The position numbers were made by a program, and so were the translations under genes. Under the pieces are notes generated by a model, which was given only the letters and a program-made list of their open reading frames with translations, was not told the DNA's origin and made no database searches. This document shows positions 8,842 to 18,310 of a stretch of 64,000 bases of DNA, piece by piece. Numbering within the stretch: the stretch's first letter is position 1; every line of letters begins with the position of its first letter. The DNA comes from Streptomyces sp. LUP47B (GTDB taxonomy: Bacteria > Actinomycetota > Actinomycetes > Streptomycetales > Streptomycetaceae), in the NCBI RefSeq assembly GCF_001746295.1, contig NZ_MJAH01000004.1, forward strand, positions 1-64,000, written 5' to 3'.

Positions 8842-9588
8842 ATGGCCGTCGTCGATCCGCTGATCGAACTGCGTGACGTCAACAAGTACTACGGGGAGCT
8901 GCATGTCCTGCAGGACATCAACCTCACCGTCGGCAAGGGGGAGGTGGTCGTGGTCATCGGCCCTTCGGGGTCGGGCAAGTCCACGCTCTGCAGGACGATC
9001 AACCGCCTGGAGACCATCAAGTCCGGTTCCATCACGCTCGACGGGCAGCCGCTGCCCGAGGAGGGCAAGGCCCTCGCGAACCTCCGTGCCGAGGTCGGCA
9101 TGGTCTTCCAGGCCTTCAATCTGTTCGCCCACAAGACGGTCCTGCAGAACGTCTCGCTGGCCCAGGTCAAGGTCCGGAGGCGCAAGAAGGAGCAGGCCGA
9201 CCGTCGCTCCCGCGAACTCCTCGACCGGGTGGGTCTCGCCGACCAGGCCGACAAGTACCCGGCCCAGCTCTCCGGCGGCCAGCAACAGCGCGTGGCCATC
9301 GCCCGTGCCCTCGCCATGGAGCCCAAGGCCCTGCTCTTCGACGAGCCCACCTCGGCCCTCGACCCGGAGATGATCAACGAGGTGCTGGAGGTCATGCGCC
9401 AACTGGCCCAGGAGGGCATGACCATGGTCGTCGTCACCCACGAGATGGGCTTCGCACGCTCGGCCGCCAACCGCGTGGTGTTCATGGCCGACGGCCGTAT
9501 CGTCGAGGACCGGGCCCCCGACGACTTCTTCACCAACCCCGACAGCGAGCGCGCCAGGGACTTCCTCTCCAAGATCCTCAAACACTGA
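8842..9588 (+). CDS. Polar amino-acid ABC transporter ATP-binding protein (GlnQ/GluA type)
   Basis: 248 residues with the complete ABC ATPase set: Walker A GPSGSGKST, Q-loop VFQAFNLF, signature LSGGQQQRVAIARALA, Walker B LLFDEPTSALDP and the H-switch THE. The best family fit is the glutamate/glutamine importer ATPase. In the usual gluABCD arrangement a binding protein and two permeases follow; here no such genes follow, only a 34-codon reading frame and then an opposing gene. The ATPase must therefore pair with permeases encoded elsewhere, or the operon has been truncated. Confidence 0.9.
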   Translation: MAVVDPLIELRDVNKYYGELHVLQDINLTVGKGEVVVVIGPSGSGKSTLCRTINRLETIKSGSITLDGQPLPEEGKALANLRAEVGMVFQAFNLFAHKTVLQNVSLAQVKVRRRKKEQADRRSRELLDRVGLADQADKYPAQLSGGQQQRVAIARALAMEPKALLFDEPTSALDPEMINEVLEVMRQLAQEGMTMVVVTHEMGFARSAANRVVFMADGRIVEDRAPDDFFTNPDSERARDFLSKILKH

Positions 9589-9601
9589 GAGGAGCGCGGC
9601 C

Positions 9602-9706
9602 ATGTCCCTGAACCTCGACTACCATGGTCCGTTCATCCCCACGGTGATGGCGACCGAGCCCCCAGGGCCGCTGCTGCCGGGTCGAGGGTCCCCCCACGGC
9701 TCTTGA
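9602..9706 (+). CDS. Short open frame after the ABC ATPase, possible operon stub
   Basis: 34 codons from ATG 9602 to TGA 9706, beginning MSLNLDYHGPFIP. A strong ribosome-binding sequence, GAGAGGAG, sits just after the ATPase stop and eight or so bases before this ATG, as expected for the next gene of an operon. The coded peptide becomes Pro/Gly-rich and has no recognised family. It could be the 5' remnant of a lost operon gene, a leader peptide or chance. Confidence 0.25.
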   Translation: MSLNLDYHGPFIPTVMATEPPGPLLPGRGSPHGS

Positions 9707-9758
9707 ACCGCAGGGGGCGGCAGTCACAGAGCCATACCCGCCCGGCGCCGGCCGGAGA

Positions 9759-11324
9759 TCACTGCTCGCGCAGCGGAATCGACACGTACGACGGGTCGTT
9801 CGACGGCGAGGAGAAGGTCAGCTGGGCGCCGGACGGGTTGTGCTCGATGTAGAGCGGGTCGACCGTGTCGACCACCAGGGCCAGCCGGTGCCCTGCCGGG
9901 ACGTCGTAGGCCGTGGAGAACAGCTCCAGGTCGACGCCGAACGGCTTCCCGGGTGTCTGCCCATGGAAGGTGTAGGGCGCGTTGGAGACCAGCTTGCCGA
10001 GGCCGAGCGGCCCCACGTCGTAGAGGTAGGCGACGAGGGTGCCGCTCTCCTTGGTGGGCGTCACCGTGGTGTGCAACTTGGCGGTGCCGCGCACCTGTTG
10101 GGCGGTCGTGTACTTCTCCGACTGCCATACGGCGGCCCAGCGGCGGGGGAGTAGGGGGATCGAGGCGACCGGGGGAACCTGGGCGATCTGGTCGAGGATG
10201 CTGGAGAGGAAGACGATCCCGCCGTCGGCGCCCGAGTCGACGTTGGTGTGGATCGTGGTCGTGCCCGAGAGGGCGATCTTCTTGCGGGTCGCGCCGACCG
10301 ACTTCCAGTCCGGGTAGCCCTCGTAGCCGCCCGCGGAACGGGACTTGAGCCGGACCGGCTCCTCGCGGTTGATCCCGTTGTCCGCGCCCTTGAGGTAGTG
10401 GTCGAACCAGCGCTCGGTGTCGGTCCACACGTCGTTGGGCAGGCCGAACAGCCCGGTCAGCTCGGCGGTGGCGTGGTCGCCGGGGCGGAACTCCAGTCTC
10501 TTCGGGCCGGTCAGCTTCTCGTAGAAGTCCGCGTACTGGTTGGGCGCGAAGACCGTGTCGCCCCACGCGTTGGCCAGCATGACCGCCGCGCCGTTCTGGT
10601 TGAGCTGGTCCACATATGTGGCGGCCGAACGTTTCTTCCCCCAATCGATCATCTCCTGTTCCTTCGACAGGTTCGACGCGTAGAGGTTGTCGAAGATCTG
10701 CCGGATTTCGGCGCTCTGGCGGCCGGTGACGAGGCTCGCGCCGTCCAGCAGGGCCGCGGCCTGGACGTGCTGAGTACGGCCCGAGTAGATCGAGTCGATC
10801 AGGTCGGCCCAGCCACTGAGAGACGCAACCGCCTTGATGCGCTTGTCCTTTGCGGCGGCGAGCAGGCTGATGCCGGCGCCGTAGGAGACGCCCGCCATGC
10901 CGATGTGCCCCTCGTCCGCGGGGGTGTTGGCGAGCGCCCAGTCGATGACCTTGGACGCGTCGGCGGTGTCGGGAGGGCCCGCCACTTCTATCTCCCCGCC
11001 GGACTGCCAGAAGCCGCGGACGTTGTAACTGACGACGACATAGCCGGAGTTCGCGAGCTTCTGGGCCTGTGCGAGGTACTCGACCTGCGGCAGACCCCAG
11101 CTCGTGGGCAGGACGAGCAGCGGGTAGCGCCGGGTGCCGTCGGCTCCGGCGGGTGTGATGACGTTCGCCTTGAGGACCGTGCCGCCGTCGCCGGTGATGT
11201 CCACGAAGCGGACGGCGTCCGCCGCCTGGGCGGTGGGGGCGAGTCCGAGGGCGCTACCGGCGATCAGAGTCGCGGAGACGGCGCCCACGGTGGTCGTACG
11301 CAGGGCCTTGCGAGGGTGTCCCAC
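9759..11324 (-). CDS. Secreted CocE/NonD-family alpha/beta hydrolase (X-Pro dipeptidyl-peptidase-like)
   Basis: 521 residues starting at GTG 11324 with a GGGAG ribosome-binding site six bases upstream. The N-terminus is a Sec signal (RKALRTTT, hydrophobic core, cleavage likely after AQA near residue 34). The catalytic domain has the nucleophile motif GVSYGAG near residue 148 and a C-terminal jelly-roll-like region, as in cocaine-esterase and X-prolyl dipeptidyl-peptidase relatives. It would act outside the cell on peptides or esters; the substrate is not determinable. It is a single gene, convergent with the short frame at 9602. Confidence 0.85.
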   Translation of the reverse strand: MGHPRKALRTTTVGAVSATLIAGSALGLAPTAQAADAVRFVDITGDGGTVLKANVITPAGADGTRRYPLLVLPTSWGLPQVEYLAQAQKLANSGYVVVSYNVRGFWQSGGEIEVAGPPDTADASKVIDWALANTPADEGHIGMAGVSYGAGISLLAAAKDKRIKAVASLSGWADLIDSIYSGRTQHVQAAALLDGASLVTGRQSAEIRQIFDNLYASNLSKEQEMIDWGKKRSAATYVDQLNQNGAAVMLANAWGDTVFAPNQYADFYEKLTGPKRLEFRPGDHATAELTGLFGLPNDVWTDTERWFDHYLKGADNGINREEPVRLKSRSAGGYEGYPDWKSVGATRKKIALSGTTTIHTNVDSGADGGIVFLSSILDQIAQVPPVASIPLLPRRWAAVWQSEKYTTAQQVRGTAKLHTTVTPTKESGTLVAYLYDVGPLGLGKLVSNAPYTFHGQTPGKPFGVDLELFSTAYDVPAGHRLALVVDTVDPLYIEHNPSGAQLTFSSPSNDPSYVSIPLREQ

Positions 11325-11342
11325 GGGTCACTCCCTACTCGT

Positions 11343-11418
11343 GTCACTGCAAAGTGACCCGACGGTAACCTCGCCGCTTTACCGGAGGTAACCCGTCGGT
11401 AAGTTACGTGGGAGTAAC
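11343..11418. promoter_or_regulatory. Repeat-rich control region upstream of the secreted hydrolase
   Basis: The 116 bases between the hydrolase start and the next gene carry several symmetric elements. GTCACT-GCAA-AGTGAC lies at 11343-11358. GGTAACC occurs at 11364-11370 and 11387-11393. TTACC-GGA-GGTAA lies at 11379-11391 and GTTAC-N6-GTAAC at 11403-11418. The density suggests binding sites for one or two regulators of the hydrolase. No named regulon is claimed. Confidence 0.45.
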
Positions 11419-11440
11419 GATTGTTGTGGTGTGAATCAAT

Positions 11441-12199
11441 TCAGGAGGCGCGGTGGGAGTTGCGTGGAGCGGCGGCCGCCGGAAGGGGGGTCTTGGCCTC
11501 CCGTGTCACGTCCGCGACCAGCTCCACGACATCCGGCCCGTAGGCCCCGGAGTTGACCACCTTCAGCAGCAGCGCGAAGGTGCTGTCGCCGTACTTGCGG
11601 GTCAACCGCTCCTGGTTGCGGGCCAGATAGCGGGTCGCCGCCTGGTTGGTGATCGCGGTCTGGCCGCAGAAGAGGAAGACCGGCCGGGCGCCGTTGCTCT
11701 GGTCGACGGTGAGCCGGGCGAGAAGCGCGTACTCGGACGTGCCGACCTCCACCCGGTAGCGCTCGGTGCCGATCTGGAAGGCGCCGCGGTCTGGCGTCGG
11801 CTCGGCGTCCACGTTCACCCGGACACCGGGCAGCAGGGACGAAAGGTGCGCGGCCATACGGCGGTTCGAGGCCGGTCCGCCCACACAGAACTCGGTGCGC
11901 TCGCCGAAGCCCTGCCGTGCCGCGTCGTGCGGGAGGACCTGGGCGTGTGCGTTGCAGTCCTTGATGAGCGCGGCGAGCTCCAGGAGGGCGAACACGTCGT
12001 AGCGCATCACCGCGAGGTCCGGGCCGCTCGCGCCGCGGTTCACGACCAGGAGCGACTCGGAGTTGTCCGGCAGCCCGAAGAAGGCCTGCTTGCGGCGGAG
12101 CTTCCGCTTCCACAGATACGTCCGGGCGAGCCAGCCGAGCGCGGCACTGATGCCGGCCGCCAGCACTCCCAGGACGATATTGCGCACGTCGTCAGTCAT
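11441..12199 (-). CDS. Membrane-anchored protein of unknown function
   Basis: 252 residues. Residues about 8-25 form one hydrophobic segment followed by a positive stretch (KRKLRRK), giving a signal-anchor with the C-terminal domain most likely cytoplasmic. The soluble part contains LLVVNRGASGPDLAVMRYDV and later PVFLFCGQTAITNQAATRYL. I do not recognise a named family. TACCAT eight bases before the ATG could be a -10 box. It stands alone between two divergent units. Confidence 0.75.
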   Translation of the reverse strand: MTDDVRNIVLGVLAAGISAALGWLARTYLWKRKLRRKQAFFGLPDNSESLLVVNRGASGPDLAVMRYDVFALLELAALIKDCNAHAQVLPHDAARQGFGERTEFCVGGPASNRRMAAHLSSLLPGVRVNVDAEPTPDRGAFQIGTERYRVEVGTSEYALLARLTVDQSNGARPVFLFCGQTAITNQAATRYLARNQERLTRKYGDSTFALLLKVVNSGAYGPDVVELVADVTREAKTPLPAAAAPRNSHRAS

Positions 12200-12343
12200 G
12201 TGCGCGCATGGTAGCGGGCCTACACGGTTGGTACGTACCGGTGTTCGAAGTGTGGCATTCGCATGACACCTGACCCGAAGAGGGCTGTCGGGGCCCCCGT
12301 GATGTGGTTACGCTGCGCGGACGGTCCTGGCCTGGAGGTACGG

Positions 12344-14140
12344 ATGCGTCGCCCTGTCGCACGGAAACTGTCGGTCCTGGCGGTCTCGGCCGCTGTGGTG
12401 TCGGTGGGGGCGGCGGCGCCCCCGCAAGCCACCTCGACACCCGAGAAAGTACCCGTCGCCGTCGGCTACGGCGGCGCCGTCTCCAGCGTCGACGCGGACG
12501 CGTCCGCCGCGGGCATCGAGGTCCTGAGGAACGGCGGCAACGCGGTCGACGCGGCCGTCGCCACCGCCGCCGCGCTCGGCGTCACCGAGCCGTACTCCTC
12601 CGGCATCGGCGGGGGCGGCTACTTCGTCTACTACGACGCCAAGTCCCGCAAGGTCCACACGATCGACGGCCGCGAGACGGCACCGCTGAGCGCCGACTCC
12701 GACCTCTTCGTCGAGAACGGCAAGCCCCTCGCCTTCGCCGACGCCGTCAGCAGCGGACTGAGCGTCGGCACCCCGGGCACGCCTGCCACCTGGGCCACCG
12801 CGTTGGACCAGTGGGGCAGCAGATCGCTCGGCAACGTCCTCAAGCCCGCCGAGCGGATCGCCCGTCAGGGCTTCGTCGTCGACGACACCTTCCGCTCGCA
12901 GACCGCGTCCAACGAGACACGGTTCCGCTACTTCCCGGACACGGCGCAGCTGTTCCTTCCGGGCGGACAGCTGCCGGCCGTGGGCTCCACCTTCAAGAAC
13001 CCCGATCTCGCGCGCACCTACGCCGAGTTGGGCCGCAAGGGTGTCGGCGCGATCTACCACGGCGACCTCGGTGACGACATCGTCGACACCGTGAACAACC
13101 CGCCCGTGGACCCGGCCTCAGGGTGGAACGCGCGGCCGGGGGACCTGTCCGAGAAGGACCTCGCGGCCTACCGGGCCAAGCTCCAGAAGCCGACCAGCAC
13201 CTCGTACCGGGGGCTCGGCGTCTACTCCATCGCGCCCTCCTCCTCCGGCGGCACGACGGTCGGTGAGGCCCTCAACATCCTGGAGAACACCGACCTCTCG
13301 AAGGCCAGTGAGGTCCAGTACCTGCACCACTACATCGAGGCCAGCCGGATCGCCTTCGCCGACCGGGGACGCTGGGTCGGCGACCCCGCCTTCGAGGACG
13401 TACCGACGCAGGGGCTGCTGTCGCAGCGGTTCGCCGACTCGCGGGCCTGTCTGATCAAGGACGACGCGGTGCTCACGAGTCCTCTGGCCCCGGGGGACCC
13501 GCGCGATCCCGCGGCCTGCTCGGGCGGGGGTACGGCGGCTCCGACGACGTACGAGGGCGAGAACACCACGCATCTGACGGTGGCCGACAGGTGGGGGAAC
13601 GTCGTCGCCTACACGCTGACCATCGAGCAGACCGGTGGCAGCGCGATCACCGTGCCCGGGCGTGGGTTCATCCTCAACAACGAGCTGACGGACTTCTCCT
13701 TCGCTCCCGCCAACCCGGCTGTTCACGACCCGAACCTGCCCGGCCCCGGCAAGCGGCCGCGGTCCTCGATCTCACCGACGATCGTGCTCGACCGGCACAA
13801 CAGGCCCGTCGTGGCGCTGGGTTCGCCCGGTGGGGCGACCATCATCACCACCGTGCTGCAGGTGCTGACCGAGTTCGTGGACCGTGGACTGCCGCTCGTG
13901 GACGCGATCGCCGCGCCTCGGGCGAGTCAGCGCAATGCCGCGCAGACCGAGCTGGAACCGGCGCTGTACAGCAGCGGGGTGCGGTCCCAGTTGGAGGCGA
14001 TCGGGCACTCGTTCAAGCTGAATCCGGAGATCGGGGCGGCGACAGGGGTACAGCGGCTGCCGGGCGGGAAGTGGCTGGCGGCCGCTGAGACCGTTCGCCG
14101 GGGTGGGGGGTCCGCGCAAGTGGTGCACCCCGCGCCGTAG
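12344..14140 (+). CDS. ggt: Secreted gamma-glutamyltransferase
   Basis: 598 residues. The start chosen is ATG 12344, preceded by GGAGG with good spacing; the in-frame ATG at 12263 lacks a ribosome-binding site and would place extra residues before the signal peptide. Residues 1-30 are a Sec signal. The mature protein has the GGNAVDAAVA motif of the large subunit and the autocleavage site ENTTHL, whose Thr becomes the N-terminal nucleophile of the small subunit, followed by a GSPGG oxyanion motif. It hydrolyses or transfers gamma-glutamyl groups (glutathione, poly-glutamate) outside the cell. A second, cytosolic paralogue lies at 34824. Its stop is three bases from the convergent Clp gene, with no terminator between. 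Confidence 0.92.
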   Translation: MRRPVARKLSVLAVSAAVVSVGAAAPPQATSTPEKVPVAVGYGGAVSSVDADASAAGIEVLRNGGNAVDAAVATAAALGVTEPYSSGIGGGGYFVYYDAKSRKVHTIDGRETAPLSADSDLFVENGKPLAFADAVSSGLSVGTPGTPATWATALDQWGSRSLGNVLKPAERIARQGFVVDDTFRSQTASNETRFRYFPDTAQLFLPGGQLPAVGSTFKNPDLARTYAELGRKGVGAIYHGDLGDDIVDTVNNPPVDPASGWNARPGDLSEKDLAAYRAKLQKPTSTSYRGLGVYSIAPSSSGGTTVGEALNILENTDLSKASEVQYLHHYIEASRIAFADRGRWVGDPAFEDVPTQGLLSQRFADSRACLIKDDAVLTSPLAPGDPRDPAACSGGGTAAPTTYEGENTTHLTVADRWGNVVAYTLTIEQTGGSAITVPGRGFILNNELTDFSFAPANPAVHDPNLPGPGKRPRSSISPTIVLDRHNRPVVALGSPGGATIITTVLQVLTEFVDRGLPLVDAIAAPRASQRNAAQTELEPALYSSGVRSQLEAIGHSFKLNPEIGAATGVQRLPGGKWLAAAETVRRGGGSAQVVHPAP

Positions 14141-14143
14141 TAC

Positions 14144-16690
14144 CTACGCGGTCACCTTGAACGTCAAGCCGCCTGCTTCCGCTTCCACCGTCACCCGGCC
14201 GCCGTCCGTGATCCTGCCGTCCAGGAGGAGGCGCGACAGTTGGTTGTCCACCTCCCGCTGGATCGTGCGGCGCAGCGGCCGGGCACCGTACTCCGGCTGG
14301 TAGCCGCGTTCCGCCAGCCAGTCCACCGCCCGGTCGGTGAACTCGACGGTGACGCCCTGGGCGTGCAGCAGGCGGCGGGTCCGCTCCAGCAACAGCTTGG
14401 TGATCTCCCGTAGTTGATCGGTCGTCAGCTGGCGGAAGACGACGATCTCGTCGATGCGGTTCAGGAACTCGGGGCGGAAGTGCTCGCGAAGAGGGCGCAG
14501 GATCCGCTCTCGGCGGGCCTCCTCGTCCGAGTCCGCTCCACCCGGCCCGAAGCCGATGCCCGCGCCCCTGCGGGTGATCGCCTCCGAGCCCAGGTTGCTC
14601 GTCATCACGATGACGGTGTTGGTGAAGTCGACCGTGCGCCCCTGGGAGTCGGTCAGCCGTCCGTCGTCCAGGACCTGGAGGAGGATGTTGAACACGTCCG
14701 GGTGGGCCTTTTCCACCTCGTCCAGGAGCAGCAGCGAATAGGGGTGCCTGCGGACCACCTCGGTGAGCTGGCCCGCCTCCTCGTGGCCGACGTATCCGGG
14801 CGGGGCACCCACCAGACGGCTGACCGTGTGCCGTTCCTGGTACTCACTCATGTCCAGCCGAACCATGCGCTCCTCGCTGCCGAACAGGGACTCGGCGAGG
14901 GCGCGGGCCAGTTCGGTCTTGCCGACGCCCGTCGGGCCGAGGAAGAGGAAGCTGCCGATCGGGCGGTCCGGGCTCGCGAGGCCCGCGCGGGAGCGCAGCA
15001 CGGCGTCCGAGACGACCCGTACGGCCTCGTCCTGGCCGACCACCCGCTCGTGCAGGTGCTGCTCCAGGCCGAGCAGCCGGTCCTTCTCCTCCTCGGTGAG
15101 GCTGCTGACCGGGATGCCCGTCAGCCGGGACACCACCTCGGCGATGGCCTCCGCGGTGACCTCCAGGTGCTGGCCCTCGTCGGCCTCGTCGTGCCCGGTG
15201 GCCTCGCCGATCCGCTGCTTCAGCTCCACGATGCGGTCGCGCAGTTGGGTGGCCTGCTCGTACTGCTCGTCGGCGACCGCCTGGTCCTTGTCCCGGGTCA
15301 GCTGCTCGACCTCGCGCTCCAGGGCCCGTACGTCCGTGCCCTTGGTCCGCGCGCGAAGGCGTACCCGCGCCCCCGCCTGGTCGATGAGGTCGATCGCCTT
15401 GTCCGGCAGACGGCGGTCGGGGAGATAGCGGTCCGACAGCTCCACGGCGGCCACCAGTGCCTCGTCGGTGTAGCGGACCTGGTGGTGGGCCTCGTAGCGG
15501 TCGCGCAGCCCGCGCAGGATCTCGATCGCGTCCGCCGCGGTGGGCTCCGGCACCAGGATCGGCTGGAAGCGGCGGGCCAGGGCCGCGTCCTTCTCGATCC
15601 TGCGGAACTCCTCCAGCGTGGTCGCGCCCACGATGTGCAGCTCACCGCGGGCCAGGGCGGGCTTGAGGATGTTGCCGGCGTCCAGCGAGCCGCCCTCGCC
15701 GCCCCCGCCCGCGCCGACGACCGTGTGCAGCTCGTCGATGAAGACGATCAGCCGGTCGGAGTTGTCGCGGATCTCGCCCACGATGTTCGTCAGGCGCTCC
15801 TCGAAGTCACCCCGGTATCGGGTGCCGGCCACCACCCCGGTCAGGTCGAGGGCGAAGACCCGGCGCCCGGTCAGCACGTCGGGCACGTCCCCGTCGACGA
15901 TCCGCTGGGCCAGGCCCTCCACGATGGCGGTCTTGCCGACGCCCGCGTCACCGATGAGCACCGGGTTGTTCTTGCCGCGCCGGGACAGCACTTCGATGGT
16001 CTGCTCGATCTCCTCGTCCCGTCCGATCACCGGGTCGATACGGCCCTCGCGGGCCAGGTCGGTGAGATCGCGGCCGTACTTGTCGAGCGTGGGCGTGCCC
16101 GTGCTGCGCGGTGCCTCGCCGCGGGGCTGTCCGGAATCCGGGGCCGTCTCGGGAGGCAGACCGGTGGAGGCGAACCGGGCCGAGTTCAGGATGTGCCCGG
16201 CGGCCGAGTCGGGGTTCGCGGCCAGGGCGCTCAGGACGTGCTCCGGGCCGATGTAACCGGCGCCCCGGGCCCGGGCCAGGTCGTGGGCGTCCAGCAGGGC
16301 CCGCTTGGCGGCCGGGGTGAGGGACAGCGAGGTGGGCGGAGGGGCCTCTTCCGGCTGGTGCTGGACGGGGCCGGAACGTTCGTCGATCTCCGAGGCGAGC
16401 GAGTCGGGATCGGCGCCGGCCCGGCTCAGCAGGGTGCGGGTCGGCTCGGCGGTGAGCGCGGCGCGCAGCAGGTGCTGGGTGTCCAGATCCCGGCTGCCGT
16501 GCTCGGCGGCGTACTGGGCGGCGCCCCGCACCAGCTCCCGGGCCGGCTGGCTCAGCAGCTGGCCGATGTTGATCTGCCGGGGGCCGGGACGCGGTCCGCC
16601 GAAGAAACGGGCGAGAAACTCTCCGAAGGCGTCGTAGCCTTCCGGTCCGCTGAATCCGCTGGTCATGGCGTTCCCATCCGGCATCCCCAT
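14144..16690 (-). CDS. ClpC-type AAA+ ATPase (Hsp100)
   Basis: 848 residues. Order: a short variable N-terminus, a double Clp-N repeat (about 45-190), AAA-1 with GDAGVGKT and VFIDELH, a linker containing a UVR-like [14 protein letters not shown] segment, AAA-2 with GPTGVGKT and [11 protein letters not shown], and the D2-small domain. The short linker rather than a ClpB middle domain points to ClpC. It would unfold substrates for ClpP or act as a chaperone. No clpP gene is near. Start is uncertain: 16690 (GGGGGGA upstream) or 16666 ([10 protein letters not shown]), 24 bases later. Confidence 0.88.
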   Translation of the reverse strand: MGMPDGNAMTSGFSGPEGYDAFGEFLARFFGGPRPGPRQINIGQLLSQPARELVRGAAQYAAEHGSRDLDTQHLLRAALTAEPTRTLLSRAGADPDSLASEIDERSGPVQHQPEEAPPPTSLSLTPAAKRALLDAHDLARARGAGYIGPEHVLSALAANPDSAAGHILNSARFASTGLPPETAPDSGQPRGEAPRSTGTPTLDKYGRDLTDLAREGRIDPVIGRDEEIEQTIEVLSRRGKNNPVLIGDAGVGKTAIVEGLAQRIVDGDVPDVLTGRRVFALDLTGVVAGTRYRGDFEERLTNIVGEIRDNSDRLIVFIDELHTVVGAGGGGEGGSLDAGNILKPALARGELHIVGATTLEEFRRIEKDAALARRFQPILVPEPTAADAIEILRGLRDRYEAHHQVRYTDEALVAAVELSDRYLPDRRLPDKAIDLIDQAGARVRLRARTKGTDVRALEREVEQLTRDKDQAVADEQYEQATQLRDRIVELKQRIGEATGHDEADEGQHLEVTAEAIAEVVSRLTGIPVSSLTEEEKDRLLGLEQHLHERVVGQDEAVRVVSDAVLRSRAGLASPDRPIGSFLFLGPTGVGKTELARALAESLFGSEERMVRLDMSEYQERHTVSRLVGAPPGYVGHEEAGQLTEVVRRHPYSLLLLDEVEKAHPDVFNILLQVLDDGRLTDSQGRTVDFTNTVIVMTSNLGSEAITRRGAGIGFGPGGADSDEEARRERILRPLREHFRPEFLNRIDEIVVFRQLTTDQLREITKLLLERTRRLLHAQGVTVEFTDRAVDWLAERGYQPEYGARPLRRTIQREVDNQLSRLLLDGRITDGGRVTVEAEAGGLTFKVTA

Positions 16691-16909
16691 GGGCGTCCCC
16701 CCGGGCCGAGCCCGTTCGAGGACTGGAAGAGGGCCGGGGATGCCCTCGCTGATCGACGTGCGGGGCCGGGTAACCCGGGTGTCAGCCGGTTACACCTTCG
16801 CACGGATGGGGGAGTGGGGCACTTTCAGCGCTCCGCGGTGGGGAATCGGCGGGCAGGGCGGCTTCTCGTCCCGGTACCGCTCGTCGGGTGCGGCCGCGCC
16901 ACACGAGGC

Positions 16910-16951
16910 CCTCCGGCCGTGCTCCCGGACCGGCGGGAGCACGGCCGGAGG
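16910..16951. terminator. 18-bp perfect hairpin downstream of map
   Basis: Arms 16910-16927 and 16934-16951 are perfectly complementary over 18 bp with a 6-base loop (GACCGG), and no U-tract follows. It lies in the 465-base gap 16691-17155 between map and the Clp gene, both on the minus strand, so it probably ends map transcription. The remaining 200 or so bases on the Clp side should hold the Clp promoter, but I cannot point to a clear -10. No gene is supported in this gap. Confidence 0.65.
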
Positions 16952-17155
16952 CGGTGCCGAGACGTGTGGCAGGTCGTCGTCGACGTCGGTGCCGTCATCA
17001 CCGCAGCCGCGCGTGATCCGGTTCGGCACGGTGCGAGAACGTCAGCCGCCGCGCCTCGCCCAGCGTGAGTTGACCCGGCTCCGCCGAGTGCGTGCCGGTC
17101 TCGTACGTCCTCCGGCCGCCCCTGAAGAGGACCTCGCCCTGGGACGCGGGCCGAC

Positions 17156-17923
17156 TCAGCGTGCCGTCAGGACGCGTGGGCCGGCGTCCGTGATCGCCAC
17201 GGTGTGCTCGGTGTGTGCCGCCCGCGAACCGTCGTTGGTCTTCAGCGTCCAGCCGTCCGGCGCGGCGTGGTACTCGTCCGTGCCGCCGGCGATGAGCATC
17301 GGCTCGATCGCGAGCACCATGCCGTGCCGGAGCGCGAGGCCCCGCCCCGGGCGCCCTTCGTTCGGCACCGGAGGGTCCTCGTGCATACGGTGGCCGATGC
17401 CGTGTCCGCCGAAGTCGTCCATGATGCCGTAGCCGCCGCCCCGGCACACCGTGCCGATCGCGTGCGCGATGTCCCCGATGCGGTTGCCCACGACGGCCGC
17501 CGCGATCCCGGCCGCCAGCGCCTGTTCCGCGGCCTCGATCAGCCGGACGTCGGCGGGGCGCGGCCTGCCGACCGTGAAGCTGATCGCCGAATCACCGGCC
17601 CAGCCGCCGAGTTGGGCACCGCAGTCGATCGAGACGAGGTCGCCGTCGCGGAGCCGGTAGCCGGTGGGGATGCCGTGCACGATCGCGTCGTTCACGGAGG
17701 CGCAGATGACGGCGGGGAAGGGGGTATTGGCGAAGGTCGGCCGATAGCCGAGGAAGGGCGAGGTCGCCCCGGCCTCCCGCAGCACCTCACGTGCCACCTC
17801 GTCCAGCTCCAACAGGGAAACACCCACGTCAGCGGCCTTTTGTACGGCGGTCAGGGCGCGCCCGACCACCTGTCCCGCCTCGTACATGGACTCGATCGAT
17901 GTGTCTGTCTTCAGCTCCACCAT
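17156..17923 (-). CDS. map: Type I methionine aminopeptidase
   Basis: 255 residues. Metal ligands are all visible: Asp in DLVSIDCG, Asp in AGDSAISF, His in GGHGIGHRMHEDP, Glu in LAIEPML and Glu in HTEHTVAI. The enzyme removes the initiator Met. Streptomycetes usually carry several map genes; this one is paired with a small XRE regulator, unlike the copy in the ribosomal cluster, so it is probably a regulated accessory copy. The start at 17923 follows a TATAGT -10 box by seven bases, implying a leaderless mRNA; longer upstream starts would run through the divergent XRE gene. Confidence 0.93.
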   Translation of the reverse strand: MVELKTDTSIESMYEAGQVVGRALTAVQKAADVGVSLLELDEVAREVLREAGATSPFLGYRPTFANTPFPAVICASVNDAIVHGIPTGYRLRDGDLVSIDCGAQLGGWAGDSAISFTVGRPRPADVRLIEAAEQALAAGIAAAVVGNRIGDIAHAIGTVCRGGGYGIMDDFGGHGIGHRMHEDPPVPNEGRPGRGLALRHGMVLAIEPMLIAGGTDEYHAAPDGWTLKTNDGSRAAHTEHTVAITDAGPRVLTAR

Positions 17924-17962
17924 GCCAATTACTATACCGGTATTAGAATGGTGGGCATGGTG
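17918..17962. promoter_or_regulatory. Symmetric bidirectional leaderless promoter of map and the XRE gene
   Basis: A 9-bp inverted repeat, CACCATGCC at 17918-17926 and GGCATGGTG at 17954-17962, includes both start codons. Each start is preceded at seven bases by a -10 box: TATAGT (minus strand, 17936-17931) for map and TAGAAT (17944-17949) for the regulator. Between the boxes lies the palindrome ATACCGGTAT (17934-17943), a likely operator for the XRE protein. Either -35 region would fall inside the opposite gene's start. Confidence 0.6.
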
Positions 17963-18208
17963 CGCACCCCTCTCACTCCCGAAGAACACGCACGCGGCGA
18001 GCGGCTCGGCCGGCTGCTGCGCGAAGCCCGTGGCGGCCGCAGCATGGCGGAGGTCGCGATGAGCGCCGGAATCTCCCCGGAGACCCTCCGGAAGATCGAG
18101 ACCGGGCGGGCTCCCACCCCGGCCTTCTTCACGGTGGCGGCGATTGCCCGGGCCCTCGGGCTCTCCATGGACGAGCTGGCCGGACTGTGCGAGTTGGCGG
18201 GCGTGTGA
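17957..18208 (+). CDS. Small XRE-family helix-turn-helix regulator
   Basis: 83 residues, essentially one HTH domain: ARGERLGRLLREARG, then SMAEVAMSAGISPETLRKIE (helices 2-3) and a C-terminal helix with LGLSMDELAGL. It has no effector domain. Divergent overlapping promoters with map strongly suggest it controls map and itself through the palindrome between them. Start 17957 is favoured because TAGAAT sits seven bases upstream; an in-frame ATG at 17948 overlaps that box. Confidence 0.88.
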   Translation: MVRTPLTPEEHARGERLGRLLREARGGRSMAEVAMSAGISPETLRKIETGRAPTPAFFTVAAIARALGLSMDELAGLCELAGV

Positions 18209-18310
18209 CGGGAGTTCGCTCACCGGGCCGGGAGCGTGTCAGGAGACTCCTGCTGCTGCTTCGCAAACTGCCTGTAGCCCGTTCGTAACACTGCTGGTGT
18301 TGCCTTACGG

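Noticed and set aside
12263..12343. Upstream ATG that would extend the secreted gamma-glutamyltransferase by 27 residues
   Set aside because: The later ATG has GGAGG at correct spacing and gives a normal signal peptide.
16691..17155. Possible gene in the 465-base gap between the Clp and map genes
   Set aside because: The 79-codon minus-strand frame crosses the perfect 18-bp hairpin and has no start signal or family; the gap is better explained as terminator plus promoter.
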